The notes below the pieces were generated by a model, which was not told where the DNA came from, searched no databases, and saw only the letters and a list, made by a program, of their open reading frames with translations. A program made the position numbers and the translations under genes. Positions 24,900 through 34,425 of a stretch of 49,957 nt of DNA are shown one piece after another (the first letter of the stretch is position 1; each line of letters begins with the position of its first letter). This stretch comes from Cytophagales bacterium (lineage in GTDB: Bacteria > Bacteroidota > Bacteroidia > Cytophagales > Cyclobacteriaceae). Location: contig JAKSDO010000105.1 of the NCBI GenBank assembly GCA_022360055.1, forward strand, positions 1-49,957, read 5' to 3'.

Positions 24900-27587
24900 T
24901 TACAGTGTTGCGTTTTTTGGCAACCCGACTTCGGGGTCATTCCCAGAAATAACAAATTCATTCGGTTCGCCCTTTTTTAATACCTTCCCTTTTCTGAATT
25001 TTACTTTTCCATATCCGTTTAGTCCAAATGAATTAAGTGTCAGATCCCCATTCTCGCTGGTGAGCACTACTTTTTTGTTCGAACCACCGCCAATTTGTAT
25101 CGATCCGTATTGGTATCCGTTTGACCAAAAAAATGTGCCTTCCCTGTCATTAAAGCTCATGGTTTTCTCAACGGCGGAATATTGAAAACCGGTGTATGCC
25201 AATATCCCGGCCCAAGCTGCCATGGCCCTGGCGTAGCGGTGGCCATACTCCCCTTCATTAAAGGGGTTTCTCTTATAACCATCGTACCTGTCGCGAATGT
25301 CCCGGAATATCCGGAGGCCATTTTCTACCTGACCTTCGTAAATCATATGGGCGGCCGTGCTATATTCGAATCCTGTCATGAGCTCGGTGTAGTAAGGAAA
25401 GGGAAAGTCGAGCAAGGTGCCTTTCTTTGGATAAGAAGCCATAACCAATCCGGCTTCATCACCAAGTGCAAAACTTCGGAAGGTATTGAAGTGCTCGTTG
25501 AAATCATCCACATAGTTGTATTTCATAATGCTCTTTAGGGTCGTCTGAACATTGTCCTTATCTAAAACGTAACCAAGGCCGGCTGTGTGCGACAGATACT
25601 GTCCAACCAGTTGATCGATCAAACAACCTTTGCCTAATTGTGCAACTTTACTGGCTCCCTCGGGAATATGATGTTCATAGTATTCACCATTAAAAATATT
25701 AGCATCTATCCATTGCCGTCCGTTTTCATAGAGTTCCCTGCACTCTTTTGCAAAAACCTTGTCCCCGAGGTAAGACGCCATGTTTTCCGTAGCTTTCAAT
25801 GCCCCCAGATACCAGGCAGCCATTTGAGGATTGGGCCCGACATAGTTGATGTCCATGGTATTGTGCTGGCTACCTTCCATCACCCCGTCTTTGTTTTTAT
25901 CCCATATGCCGGTCCAGGCAAATGACATGGCTTTCTTGATATTCGGCCACATTTCTTTGAGTTTGGCGTCGTCGCCTGAAAGCTGCCAGTCGCGGTAGAC
26001 TTTGACAAGTGTACCCATTTGCCCATCGGCAGCCCAGTGCTTGAAGTTTGTTCCCTTTTCTATGGGAAGTGCTACTCGGTGACTTTGTGCTCCGTCTTCA
26101 TTAGTAGCGTGCATAAACTCAACCTCGCGGAATTTGGCAGAGAGGTTTCCAAACAAAAACGGGATCGTGGATTCGTAATTCCAAACGTGGAAACAGGTGC
26201 CAAATCCCCAGCCGGAGGATTTCTCCGCGCCTATGCGGGTTCCTTTTATACTCCCTGTACCTTCAAACCCAAAAGGCAGACCGTCAGCGGTGCGAAATAC
26301 CGTTTGACTTCTAAGATTGTTCAAATTAAAAAGCCCGGCTTCTTTGAGTACCTCGGGGACATCACTTTTCACCAGTTTACTGACAAAATTGACCGTTTCT
26401 TTTTCCAATGTTTCAAATTCATTTGCTGTTTTCTCTGCTACATTCCACGCATCGGTATATTGTGTGGTGTAGTAATTTCCTACAATATCATTACCGCCGT
26501 AATTTCCTGCGTGGTGTGTACCATGATCCCATGCTCTACGATTTGGAAAATGCCAGGTAAGCATATAAGTAACCGATTTAGACTCTCCCGGCTGCAATAC
26601 ATACTTTACAGCCAATGTAGCAGGCGGGGTTTTTATTTTAGCGGTTGCACTTCCGAGATTATCTCCTATAAACTCAGTGGAATCCCCTTTTTCAGTTCTA
26701 TTCCTTTCGGGATGATCAGCCAATAGCCCATCGGCAACAAAATCGTCCCAAAACTCGCGAAAAGTCCAGTTCCAACCCAGCTTGGCCCAGGAGGTCCGAT
26801 AGCTCACCTCTCCATCTGAGATGGTAGTCAACGCCATCGTCCCCCAATTTACATCTTTGGGGTCCACACCATTGGAATACATATAAAGCCCCTTCACCTT
26901 ACCGTTTTCTTTGTATTCGTTGAAATTACCTTTAGGCTCACCGGACCAACCGTCTGTTCCTATATAATTAGGTACCATTCCGACTACCGATGTTTCGACG
27001 GACTGGTTGGAAGTATTGGTGATCACATACCTCAAAATTGCCACCGGTATTCCGCTTCTGTCCTCATCTCCGACGATAAGGGGATTGAATGCTTCGAGGC
27101 GTACGTCAACGGGTACCTGTTCATGTTCAAAATTAATTTGAGCCAAAGGATAGGCTGCCGCAAAAGTCGTTTTTTCAAAGCGGGGAAACCCTGAATTTAC
27201 CGCTTCTGCTCCCCAGTCTCCATAATAGTCTTTGATATCAATAGGGCCTTCAAGAACTTTAATTTTGGCGTCTTCATTCGCCTTTTTGTAATAAATGGCA
27301 AAGAAAGGGCCATTGGCTATGGTGGGCGCTACTAATTTAAAAGCGGGAAGATAACCTATAGCTCCCCGATTCATGATCTCCCAATCGCGAAGGTCACCCT
27401 TTCCGCCTATCGACACGGTGCCCGTACCAATTCCCCCAAGAGGCATAGCCACTTCCGCCAGATCTTTCCCTTCATAGGTCTTAAGAATGGGCCACCCTCC
27501 GTTCCATTTCTGAGCGGACGACATCGAGATAAATATCATCATCAGACTTGTTGTATGTATTACCGCTTTAAGGTTTTTTCTTTTCAT
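24900..27587 (-). CDS. GH116-family glycoside hydrolase, divergent
   Basis: An 895-residue exported enzyme (ATG at 27587; the frame also opens from a TTG three codons earlier). The signal peptide ends near SMSSAQ. The N-terminal motif [25 protein letters not shown] is closer to the classical GBA2/archaeal glucosidases than that of the two paralogues in this locus. Catalytic candidates are Glu442 in FGFEG and Asp579 in HNTMD, followed by a long aromatic-rich barrel ([13 protein letters not shown]). It probably removes beta-linked glucose or xylose from a glycoside in the periplasm. It lies 84 nt upstream of the other GH116 gene, and their difference suggests different linkages or substrates. 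Confidence 0.87.
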   Translation of the reverse strand: MKRKNLKAVIHTTSLMMIFISMSSAQKWNGGWPILKTYEGKDLAEVAMPLGGIGTGTVSIGGKGDLRDWEIMNRGAIGYLPAFKLVAPTIANGPFFAIYYKKANEDAKIKVLEGPIDIKDYYGDWGAEAVNSGFPRFEKTTFAAAYPLAQINFEHEQVPVDVRLEAFNPLIVGDEDRSGIPVAILRYVITNTSNQSVETSVVGMVPNYIGTDGWSGEPKGNFNEYKENGKVKGLYMYSNGVDPKDVNWGTMALTTISDGEVSYRTSWAKLGWNWTFREFWDDFVADGLLADHPERNRTEKGDSTEFIGDNLGSATAKIKTPPATLAVKYVLQPGESKSVTYMLTWHFPNRRAWDHGTHHAGNYGGNDIVGNYYTTQYTDAWNVAEKTANEFETLEKETVNFVSKLVKSDVPEVLKEAGLFNLNNLRSQTVFRTADGLPFGFEGTGSIKGTRIGAEKSSGWGFGTCFHVWNYESTIPFLFGNLSAKFREVEFMHATNEDGAQSHRVALPIEKGTNFKHWAADGQMGTLVKVYRDWQLSGDDAKLKEMWPNIKKAMSFAWTGIWDKNKDGVMEGSQHNTMDINYVGPNPQMAAWYLGALKATENMASYLGDKVFAKECRELYENGRQWIDANIFNGEYYEHHIPEGASKVAQLGKGCLIDQLVGQYLSHTAGLGYVLDKDNVQTTLKSIMKYNYVDDFNEHFNTFRSFALGDEAGLVMASYPKKGTLLDFPFPYYTELMTGFEYSTAAHMIYEGQVENGLRIFRDIRDRYDGYKRNPFNEGEYGHRYARAMAAWAGILAYTGFQYSAVEKTMSFNDREGTFFWSNGYQYGSIQIGGGSNKKVVLTSENGDLTLNSFGLNGYGKVKFRKGKVLKKGEPNEFVISGNDPEVGLPKNATL

Positions 27588-27751
27588 GATTCGCAATGAT
27601 TTAAGGTTGTTGCCTTGTCGGCGTCAGAACAATTTTACGTACATCTTTTTCTGTGCTATTCATCTTGACCGCGCTTATGTCAAGCATTCTTGCGATCTCA
27701 CTAGCGCGCCACCTCTTATCGGGCTTTTTTATCTCATGCATCTGTTCAAAT

Positions 27752-30478
27752 TTATTGACCCAAAACGTCTCCCGCCCGGGTGGGCGCCTCTTTTGGCAAG
27801 GTAATACTCCCATCCGGCATTACTTTGATTCTAATACTACTCAGTTGATTATGGTGGTATGCTCCGACATCAATTCCATTGACAATTAACAGAAAGGACC
27901 CGCCAGGCAAGCCCTGCATTTTCAATTCGACCTCATAGCTTTTTTCCCATGGCCGGGCAAGCCCGCTAAGCATGTTCTCCAATTGAATAGTGACGGTGTT
28001 TTCTTCCAATGCGGCCGACGTAACTTTCACCCCATCCACTCCGACAAACATTTTTTTCTCAAAATCGAGATAGATCCCGCCTAAACCGCGTCGGGCTTCC
28101 GCCAAACCGGTAAATACACCCGAGCCTTCTCCCCAACTGGGATGTGTCCGCATCGCTGATTGAGGGTGCGCTTCATGATCGATGTTCTCCGGGCCCAAGC
28201 CAAACGGATAAATGTTGGTATGGCGATATATATTGTTGGACTTATGCCTCGGGTGATTCATAAGCACCACCGATGATCTTGCGGCCGCTATACCTCTTTC
28301 CAATAAATCCTGTCGCCCCAGCATTTTGCCGTACCAAACAAATGATCGGACCATTTCTGCCTGCCTGGCATCAAGAAAAGTAGCATTGTCGGTGTTGTCG
28401 ACGGTAAAACCGCCAAAAGGAAAAGCCGTGTAGACGAAGTGAGGTTCCCAGCACGCTTGAGTAAATGTCACATAGTCGATGCACTGCGCTCCGACTTTTA
28501 AATATTTGGGGTCATGGGTTGCCCTGTACAATGCAGCGTATCCTTCGATGGCCCAGAACAAAGACAGATTTCCCCGGGCGACCTGATTTTGCCATTGATC
28601 CCTGGTGAACTCAAAGGGTCTGTGACCGCAGGAAAAAAACTGCTCCATATCGACCCATTTTTGCTCAGGTAAGATCTCCCTTTCAATATAACCGGCAATT
28701 TTCTTCGCACCGTTCAGATATTCATTTGCTTCTGTTGCGTTGTACATTTCTGCCAAAAACCATAGGCTGGAAGCAGGCTGCGCGCTGTAATGCAGCACGG
28801 AAGAAGCAACCATATTCCTTTGATCAACGTACGAAGGAACCGCGCCTCGTTCATCGATCACTGAAAGTAACCAGTCTGCGTAGGGAGTAAGATATTCAGG
28901 GATCCGCTCATCTTGCTCGCATCGCAGGTAATAATCCAAAAGGTGGGCTCCTGTTTTACTCATGGTAGATACATCGTACGAATCGCTTTCCTTTAGAAAG
29001 AATACATATTTTTCATTTACCGGATCGGTAAAACCAAGACCCCATCTTTTGTCATTGGCCGCATAAAGCAAGGCAAAAAGTCCGTCTTTATTTCGAGGAG
29101 CAGACAAACACCAGTTTATAATACTTCTTCCCTTTTTAATCATATCCGGCCGGTCGAGTTCATGCCCCCAGTACCAAAATCCCTGGGCTTCGCGTGCATT
29201 ATTCCAAAATGCCGAATTATGCAATACGTCATTCCACCAGGAAATCGCTGATCTATAGCCTCCGAGTGTTTTCCCGGCTGCTTCCCATTCCAACCAAGAA
29301 CCATTGTCTTCATAGCCCTGAAGCGGCCGGTCAATTTCAATCTTTTCATAGGAGATCGGATGAAACGTAATGGAGTCGATGATCCTGAAATACTCATTGA
29401 ATGGCATGGCCAGATGAGGTCTGTTTAGAAACACCGGTTTCCCGAATTTCTCCCATTGATGCCTTGCTATCCTTTGAAATCCTGTGTATTCCGGAACATC
29501 CGCACCAATGAAAAGATCAAAATCATACCTCAGTTTATTGCTCTCAAGCGATCGAACCATGCTCGTGTCATTTACGCGCTGATAATGTATATGATGCGCA
29601 ATAATATTGTCCATATAGCCAAATGTCATAACAGGTTTGTCGGTCAATCCGGTTTTAACGTTTAGATCCATTCCGGTGGGCATCGTGTATTTATCAGCCT
29701 CTATCGGAACCGAAAACATATTGCGACCTATATCGATTTTCCTTCGTGCATCCGGCGATACGATTTTATATTTATTTATACTATTTAGATCCGGGACCAG
29801 CGCTGCGAAAAGGCTGCCTTCTTGCAAAATAATGGCCGGAGCATGAAATGCCCGGTCTCCGATCACCTGGTCTTTTCCTGGCAATAGATCGAATCGATCT
29901 TGTTTCGAATCCTCATTGTCAAACTTCAAGCCAGGTGTGTGTACAAAAGCGGGCGCACGATCAAGGTTAAAAGTAAAAACGGACAATGCATAATCCAGCT
30001 TTACGGGATTCCCCTCTAGTTCCATATTTACGCTAAAATGAAAATAGTTGTTATCTCCAGACAACGTTATGCGCTGTTCGATCGGTACGGGACCTTCCCG
30101 GCCCTTTAAAATCACCGTGGTCCGGCTGCCCCGCTTTTCTAAACTGAAATCTGTAAGTATCGAGTTACTTAAATACCTGTATTCGACTAAATTCTTGTCA
30201 AATAATTGTACGGCTTCATCCGGGAAGTCACCGGGCGGCACAAATGCCGATACCACCTTTTTCCAGCCATCACCTTTTCTGGCATAAAAGCTTTGTGAGA
30301 TCAGTCCCTCATCTTTAATGAATACTGCCTTAACCTTTGAATTATTGATTTCAATTCTATGATCTTTCTTAATAATCTTATGCGATCGTTGAACAAAATC
30401 ACATGATGCCATACCGGAAAGCGAGACAAAGACGATAAAAAACAATTCTGGCAAGTCAACGTATGATCTGTTTTTCAT
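27752..30478 (-). CDS. Lipoprotein with predicted (alpha/alpha) six-hairpin glycosidase-like fold, family not recognized
   Basis: A 908-residue protein from the ATG at 30478 (in-frame starts exist 2-3 codons upstream). It has a lipoprotein signal (VFVSLSGMASC). A beta-rich N-terminal part runs to about residue 330 (IEQRITLSGDNNYFHFSVNMEL). A helical middle (about 340-790) has repeated aromatic/acidic helices such as EAQGFWYWGHELDRPDMIKKG, GAHLLDYYLRCEQD and WAIEGYAALYRATHDPKYLKVG. A beta-rich C-terminal domain follows. This is the architecture of six-hairpin glycosidases and lyases, but I cannot place it in a named GH or PL family. Its place between the mutarotase and GH116 genes makes a role on the same glycan likely. 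Catalytic residues are not assigned. Confidence 0.6.
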   Translation of the reverse strand: MKNRSYVDLPELFFIVFVSLSGMASCDFVQRSHKIIKKDHRIEINNSKVKAVFIKDEGLISQSFYARKGDGWKKVVSAFVPPGDFPDEAVQLFDKNLVEYRYLSNSILTDFSLEKRGSRTTVILKGREGPVPIEQRITLSGDNNYFHFSVNMELEGNPVKLDYALSVFTFNLDRAPAFVHTPGLKFDNEDSKQDRFDLLPGKDQVIGDRAFHAPAIILQEGSLFAALVPDLNSINKYKIVSPDARRKIDIGRNMFSVPIEADKYTMPTGMDLNVKTGLTDKPVMTFGYMDNIIAHHIHYQRVNDTSMVRSLESNKLRYDFDLFIGADVPEYTGFQRIARHQWEKFGKPVFLNRPHLAMPFNEYFRIIDSITFHPISYEKIEIDRPLQGYEDNGSWLEWEAAGKTLGGYRSAISWWNDVLHNSAFWNNAREAQGFWYWGHELDRPDMIKKGRSIINWCLSAPRNKDGLFALLYAANDKRWGLGFTDPVNEKYVFFLKESDSYDVSTMSKTGAHLLDYYLRCEQDERIPEYLTPYADWLLSVIDERGAVPSYVDQRNMVASSVLHYSAQPASSLWFLAEMYNATEANEYLNGAKKIAGYIEREILPEQKWVDMEQFFSCGHRPFEFTRDQWQNQVARGNLSLFWAIEGYAALYRATHDPKYLKVGAQCIDYVTFTQACWEPHFVYTAFPFGGFTVDNTDNATFLDARQAEMVRSFVWYGKMLGRQDLLERGIAAARSSVVLMNHPRHKSNNIYRHTNIYPFGLGPENIDHEAHPQSAMRTHPSWGEGSGVFTGLAEARRGLGGIYLDFEKKMFVGVDGVKVTSAALEENTVTIQLENMLSGLARPWEKSYEVELKMQGLPGGSFLLIVNGIDVGAYHHNQLSSIRIKVMPDGSITLPKEAPTRAGDVLGQ

Positions 30479-30650
30479 GCACATCAATGAATTATAGGTT
30501 TCCGAATATATTTCCGAAAAGGGAGCAAGTTTGCTATGAGGGGTCGAGTCTTCATTTGCATTGAGCCCTTTTGATCATTCAACTTTTTTACATACTTATC
30601 TGAAAAAGAAATTTATGAATATGCTATGGGCCATATACACTCCATTTTCT

Positions 30651-31232
30651 TTAATCGCCTGGAATTGCTTCCCTGAGCTCTTTTTCAGCACCGGAATCCC
30701 AGTATCCGCATTCCAGTTGAAAGAAAACCGATGTATACGGTATGGAAAGATCCGTTTTGAGGATCAGAATATTGAACAGTTTGGCCGATTCGTCCAGTTT
30801 CCGGATGATCTCTTCGTGCATCAGGGCCTGCGTCGATTTACCGGACAGAACTTTGTCCAATCCGTTCCGATAACTTTCGATGCCCCTGGCATGCTTTTCA
30901 GGCACAAACGCCAGCTCCTCATCCACATATATGTTCGCATCCACATGCTTTGCTTTTTCGATCAGGCCGCTGACGAACTCCACGGCTTGCAGGTGGCTGG
31001 CATCAATCGCTATGGTTCTGATCGCAGGATTGCTTTGTTGAGGGTAGGCCGCATCAGCCACTACGATCCAGTTTCGATGACCATACACCTTTAAGAGATC
31101 GCGTACCTCCGACTTCCAGCTTGACTGTTTTTCCATAGCTTCTTGTTTTTTTGATTCCGTTGGCGTTGCACACCCGAAAAAAAGGACGGACGGCAATACC
31201 ACGACAATCAGCGAATGTTTTAATAAACCCAT
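30651..31232 (-). CDS. Exported RbsD/FucU-like sugar mutarotase lipoprotein
   Basis: A 193-residue protein with a lipoprotein signal (lipobox FFGC, Cys21) and an RbsD/FucU fold. YGHRNWIVVADAAYP (residues 50-64) matches the RbsD start GHTDTLVVCDAGLP, including the catalytic histidine (His52 here). TIAIDASHLQAVEFVSGLI follows. The C-terminal KTDLSIPYTSVFFQ (160-172) matches the family SGECSPYANIIL region with its conserved tyrosine (Tyr166), although the usual asparagine is serine. Cytoplasmic RbsD and FucU interconvert sugar anomers for kinases. A lipid-anchored version implies that anomerization happens in the periplasm, next to GH116 enzymes that release one anomer. Activity is inferred. Confidence 0.72.
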   Translation of the reverse strand: MGLLKHSLIVVVLPSVLFFGCATPTESKKQEAMEKQSSWKSEVRDLLKVYGHRNWIVVADAAYPQQSNPAIRTIAIDASHLQAVEFVSGLIEKAKHVDANIYVDEELAFVPEKHARGIESYRNGLDKVLSGKSTQALMHEEIIRKLDESAKLFNILILKTDLSIPYTSVFFQLECGYWDSGAEKELREAIPGD

Positions 31233-31437
31233 ATTGATTTTTATCGATATCCAAGAAATTTCTATTAGTAAACTAAAAATGACCCTTCATTAACAATATC
31301 CACGGCGTCACTTCCAGGGCTTTGATTTTCAATCCCCCTCCGGCAGGGAAGCCATCCCCAACCTGTCCCGCATCTCAATCGGGGGTGAAAGTCGATGTGC
31401 ACGGGCCTTTCATGGGAACCATCCAAAGAACTCCAAA

Positions 31438-34107
31438 TCATTCATCTGAAATCGTAATTTCAATTTTATCCCCTGCGTTCAAACGCGTTCCGCTCCAACC
31501 GATATGATATTGATTTCCCTGGCCCGTCAGCTTTGCACGTACGTTTTCGCCATTTACCTTCAGGCTCACAGACCTCTTTCGATCTCCTGTCCCATGCACT
31601 GTAACTTTGTTCAGATGTATTGCGCCGTACCTTACATCAATTGTATTTATTTGCCGGTTTCCCGCTCTTTTCTGAGTAAAAGTTCCCCAGCTTTTGCCGG
31701 AGGTATATGCTGATCTGAAATCATCCGGTGTGGTCTTTGGCGCAAAGCCCATCGCTCCTTGCGGTTCGTTTAGGGTAAATCCCGAGGCGCTCACAAAAGC
31801 GCCGTAGCTCGACATGGCGCGGGTATAATGATTGCCGTATTCGATCTCATTGTAGGGATTCCTGTTCACCGGGTCATAGCGGTCATGAATCGCCCGGATT
31901 ATCGTCATGCCTTCATTTACCAGGCCCTCGGCGATCATATGCGCAGCGGCCTGGTACGTAAACCCGGTCATGCTCTCACTGAAATAACCCACTACCAATT
32001 TTTCCCATTCATTTTGAATTTCTCCCGGCGCTTTGTCGGCTCCTCCTCTCGGGAAGCTGCACATCACCGTCCCGGGCTCGCCCGGCAATGCATAAAACCG
32101 CACGTTCTTTATCGATGCCGTATCCAGGTATTTCCCCAGATCTTCGTGGTAATTGTACTTATAGATCGACTGCAGCGCTTTCACTGTTTCTTCTTTTGGC
32201 AACACTCTGGGAAGACCTGCCTGGTGCGCCCAGGATTGTCCCAATACCTGATCAATATGGCAACCGATATAGGAATTGGGCGGCACCGGATGCTCCTTAT
32301 CCAGGACGTTGATGAAGTATTCTCCGTTGAAAAGCTCAGCGGTCATACGCTCCATTCCCATATCGGCGATCCGGTTGCACTTTTTTGCGAAAGCCTTGTC
32401 GCCCGCTTCGGTTGCCAATGCCGATCCTGCCCGCAAGGCCGCGTTGTACAAGCTGCTTGTCCAGGCGATTTTCCCATACCACATTCGATCCAGGGTATTG
32501 TATTGAATCCCTTCCAGGATGCCGTCTGGCTTTCCGGTTTTTTCCGAATCATGCGCGATCATGTATTCGATGCTCTTCTTGATTTTCGGCCAGTAGGCCT
32601 CGAGGTAGCTCATGTCCCGGGCCGTGGTGTGTTCGCGGTATGCCCGCAGGATGGTTCCTGCATGCCCGTCGACGGCATAGCCCCGGCCGTCGTGGCGCCC
32701 CATTCCGCTGAGTTCGCCCCTGTAACCGATTATCCCATTCTCCTTGTAGGAAAGGCCATAGTCGATCTGTGTTCTCAATTGTCTGGCCAATCCGGGAAAA
32801 ACCCTCCCCAACGCTTGTTCGTAATGGAACACATGCGTACAGGTGCCATGTCCGAGATACACCCCTTCCATGGCATAAAATCGACCTTCATTGTACGGAT
32901 CATCCGTAAGATCATCCAACCGGTAACACGAGGTCGTAGCCAGGGTACCAGTGTTAACGAATGTCCTGTCGAGAAACCAGGCGGGCAGGGTGGAATTGTA
33001 CCACGTCTCATTCCAAAGCTTGGTTGTGCCCAGGTAATGCTCCCGGTCCGAGATGATCCTATTCGCTACTTCGGAGGAAGATTTGAATTTGCCGCTGTAG
33101 TAGTGGCGCAGATGCTCTTTGTTGTTGAGGTGGTGAAAGCCGCTTTCTTTCCGGTGCACGTTGGGAAAGTACCAGGAAAGTATAAAGGTAAGGGTACGGC
33201 GCGCTCCGGGTTCCAGAATGATCTCTCTCCCGATTGCACCGGTCAGTGCGCTGCCCAGCACCGCTTCGGCTTCCGCGTTTTCGGACGGCGCCACTTCGGG
33301 CAGGTTGTAGTCCAGGTTAACCGGCGCCCGGGGGGTGCCCCAACCGCGATCGCCTTCCAGCAGGGTCAGGGTCATGTTGCCAAAGTCCGGCAGGTCTTCA
33401 TCTTGCTTGCGAACCTCCGACGACAACTGCAACTGGAGTGTGTTCCCCGTCCGGATGATTGCATTTTTATGTTTCCCCTCGGCCTTCCCTGCCGTCTGGA
33501 AATTAGCCATGTTTTGGAGCCAACCGATTAACTCCACTTCCAGCGTGTTTTCAGAGTCATTGCTCAGTGTGTACTCCATCACGATCGCCGGAAAATCCGA
33601 AGATTCGTGATCTGTGGGAATGAAAGGGCTGTACGCTTCCAAACGGGCCGATACGGGAAAGTCCGTGTCCCGGTAACGGACCTTGCCAATGGGATATTCG
33701 CCGCGAAAGCTTATATCCGAAAAACCCCCGGTTCGAAGCGGTTTCACACTTGGTGTAATTGTCGTCGACCGCAGCTTTTTGATCCTGAGGGCAAAGCCCT
33801 GCTCGAACCGTTTGTCCTGCACCATAGGGTTGAGGTAAAACTTATCCCCGGGACCTCCCGGCTGTATGCGCTGGATATTGAAGATGTCCCAATACCACAA
33901 CTGTCCGTCGCCACCCAAATACACCTGTCCGGCCGTTATGCCGCCAACGGGCATGCCGATGTAAGTGAGTTGATCCCCGGAAAAATACTCAGGTAAATTC
34001 TTTTGGGCCAGCGTCGAATTCGACTGCTCTAATCTTAAATGATTTGCAATTGCACTGTTTAAAAAAAGTATAATCGATGTCACGGCGATTCCGCTCATTG
34101 TCTTCAT
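31438..34107 (-). CDS. GH116-family glycoside hydrolase
   Basis: An 889-residue exported enzyme and the first enzyme gene after susD. The N-terminal hydrophobic stretch is [18 protein letters not shown]. The opening [27 protein letters not shown] closely resembles that of the Tat-exported paralogue at 21519. Catalytic candidates are Glu414 in [12 protein letters not shown] and Asp540 in [10 protein letters not shown]; the sequence between them ([30 protein letters not shown]) is shared with that paralogue too. Unlike the paralogue it has no inserted 150-residue domain. A beta-glycosidase acting on imported or surface-bound glycosides is the likely role. The 205-nt gap before the next gene contains a short C-rich/G-rich inverted repeat. 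Confidence 0.88.
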   Translation of the reverse strand: MKTMSGIAVTSIILFLNSAIANHLRLEQSNSTLAQKNLPEYFSGDQLTYIGMPVGGITAGQVYLGGDGQLWYWDIFNIQRIQPGGPGDKFYLNPMVQDKRFEQGFALRIKKLRSTTITPSVKPLRTGGFSDISFRGEYPIGKVRYRDTDFPVSARLEAYSPFIPTDHESSDFPAIVMEYTLSNDSENTLEVELIGWLQNMANFQTAGKAEGKHKNAIIRTGNTLQLQLSSEVRKQDEDLPDFGNMTLTLLEGDRGWGTPRAPVNLDYNLPEVAPSENAEAEAVLGSALTGAIGREIILEPGARRTLTFILSWYFPNVHRKESGFHHLNNKEHLRHYYSGKFKSSSEVANRIISDREHYLGTTKLWNETWYNSTLPAWFLDRTFVNTGTLATTSCYRLDDLTDDPYNEGRFYAMEGVYLGHGTCTHVFHYEQALGRVFPGLARQLRTQIDYGLSYKENGIIGYRGELSGMGRHDGRGYAVDGHAGTILRAYREHTTARDMSYLEAYWPKIKKSIEYMIAHDSEKTGKPDGILEGIQYNTLDRMWYGKIAWTSSLYNAALRAGSALATEAGDKAFAKKCNRIADMGMERMTAELFNGEYFINVLDKEHPVPPNSYIGCHIDQVLGQSWAHQAGLPRVLPKEETVKALQSIYKYNYHEDLGKYLDTASIKNVRFYALPGEPGTVMCSFPRGGADKAPGEIQNEWEKLVVGYFSESMTGFTYQAAAHMIAEGLVNEGMTIIRAIHDRYDPVNRNPYNEIEYGNHYTRAMSSYGAFVSASGFTLNEPQGAMGFAPKTTPDDFRSAYTSGKSWGTFTQKRAGNRQINTIDVRYGAIHLNKVTVHGTGDRKRSVSLKVNGENVRAKLTGQGNQYHIGWSGTRLNAGDKIEITISDE

Positions 34108-34350
34108 AGTCCAGCTCTTTATTTAGTAAAAAAAACGGAAAAAATATGGCATTTAAATTAAGTCGTTGAGTTCATTTTCAGCATATGAGACAATTGCATC
34201 GAACGTTTAAAAAAGCACCTGGTTTTTGTCCCAAAATATACACGATAATAACGAATTTAGGCTCAAATTAATTTGGCCCTTTTATTTTAAGACGCATATT
34301 CCGGAGTGTACCATTAACATCGGGGATAAATTATTGGTAAAACTTTGAAA

Positions 34351-34412
34351 GCGAGGTTGCAAATCTTTCAAGGACTTGCAACCTCGCGGCACTAACCGCT
34401 ACCGGCGGTAGC
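34351..34412 (-). other. Two intercistronic hairpins between susD and the GH116 genes
   Basis: GCGAGGTTGCAA (34351-34362) pairs perfectly with TTGCAACCTCGC (34376-34387), and GCTACC (34398-34403) pairs with GGTAGC (34407-34412). On the mRNA strand the first stem is followed by only a short TTTC. They lie 14-75 nt after the susD stop codon in the 318-nt gap. Such stems commonly protect susCD mRNA ends and set a higher susCD than enzyme level; partial termination is also possible. The remainder of the gap is AT-rich without recognized features. Confidence 0.6.
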
Positions 34413-34425
34413 CTGTAAGTTCCCA

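Noticed and set aside
27601-27813. 70-codon minus-strand frame between the six-hairpin gene and GH116
   Set aside because: It overlaps the end of the six-hairpin gene and has no recognizable features; the gap is only 164 nt.
31828-33531. 567-codon plus-strand open reading frame antisense to a GH116 gene
   Set aside because: It is the complement of a GH116 coding region with clear family motifs; the translation is low-complexity-like and has no recognizable domain. Long antisense frames are common opposite codon-biased genes.
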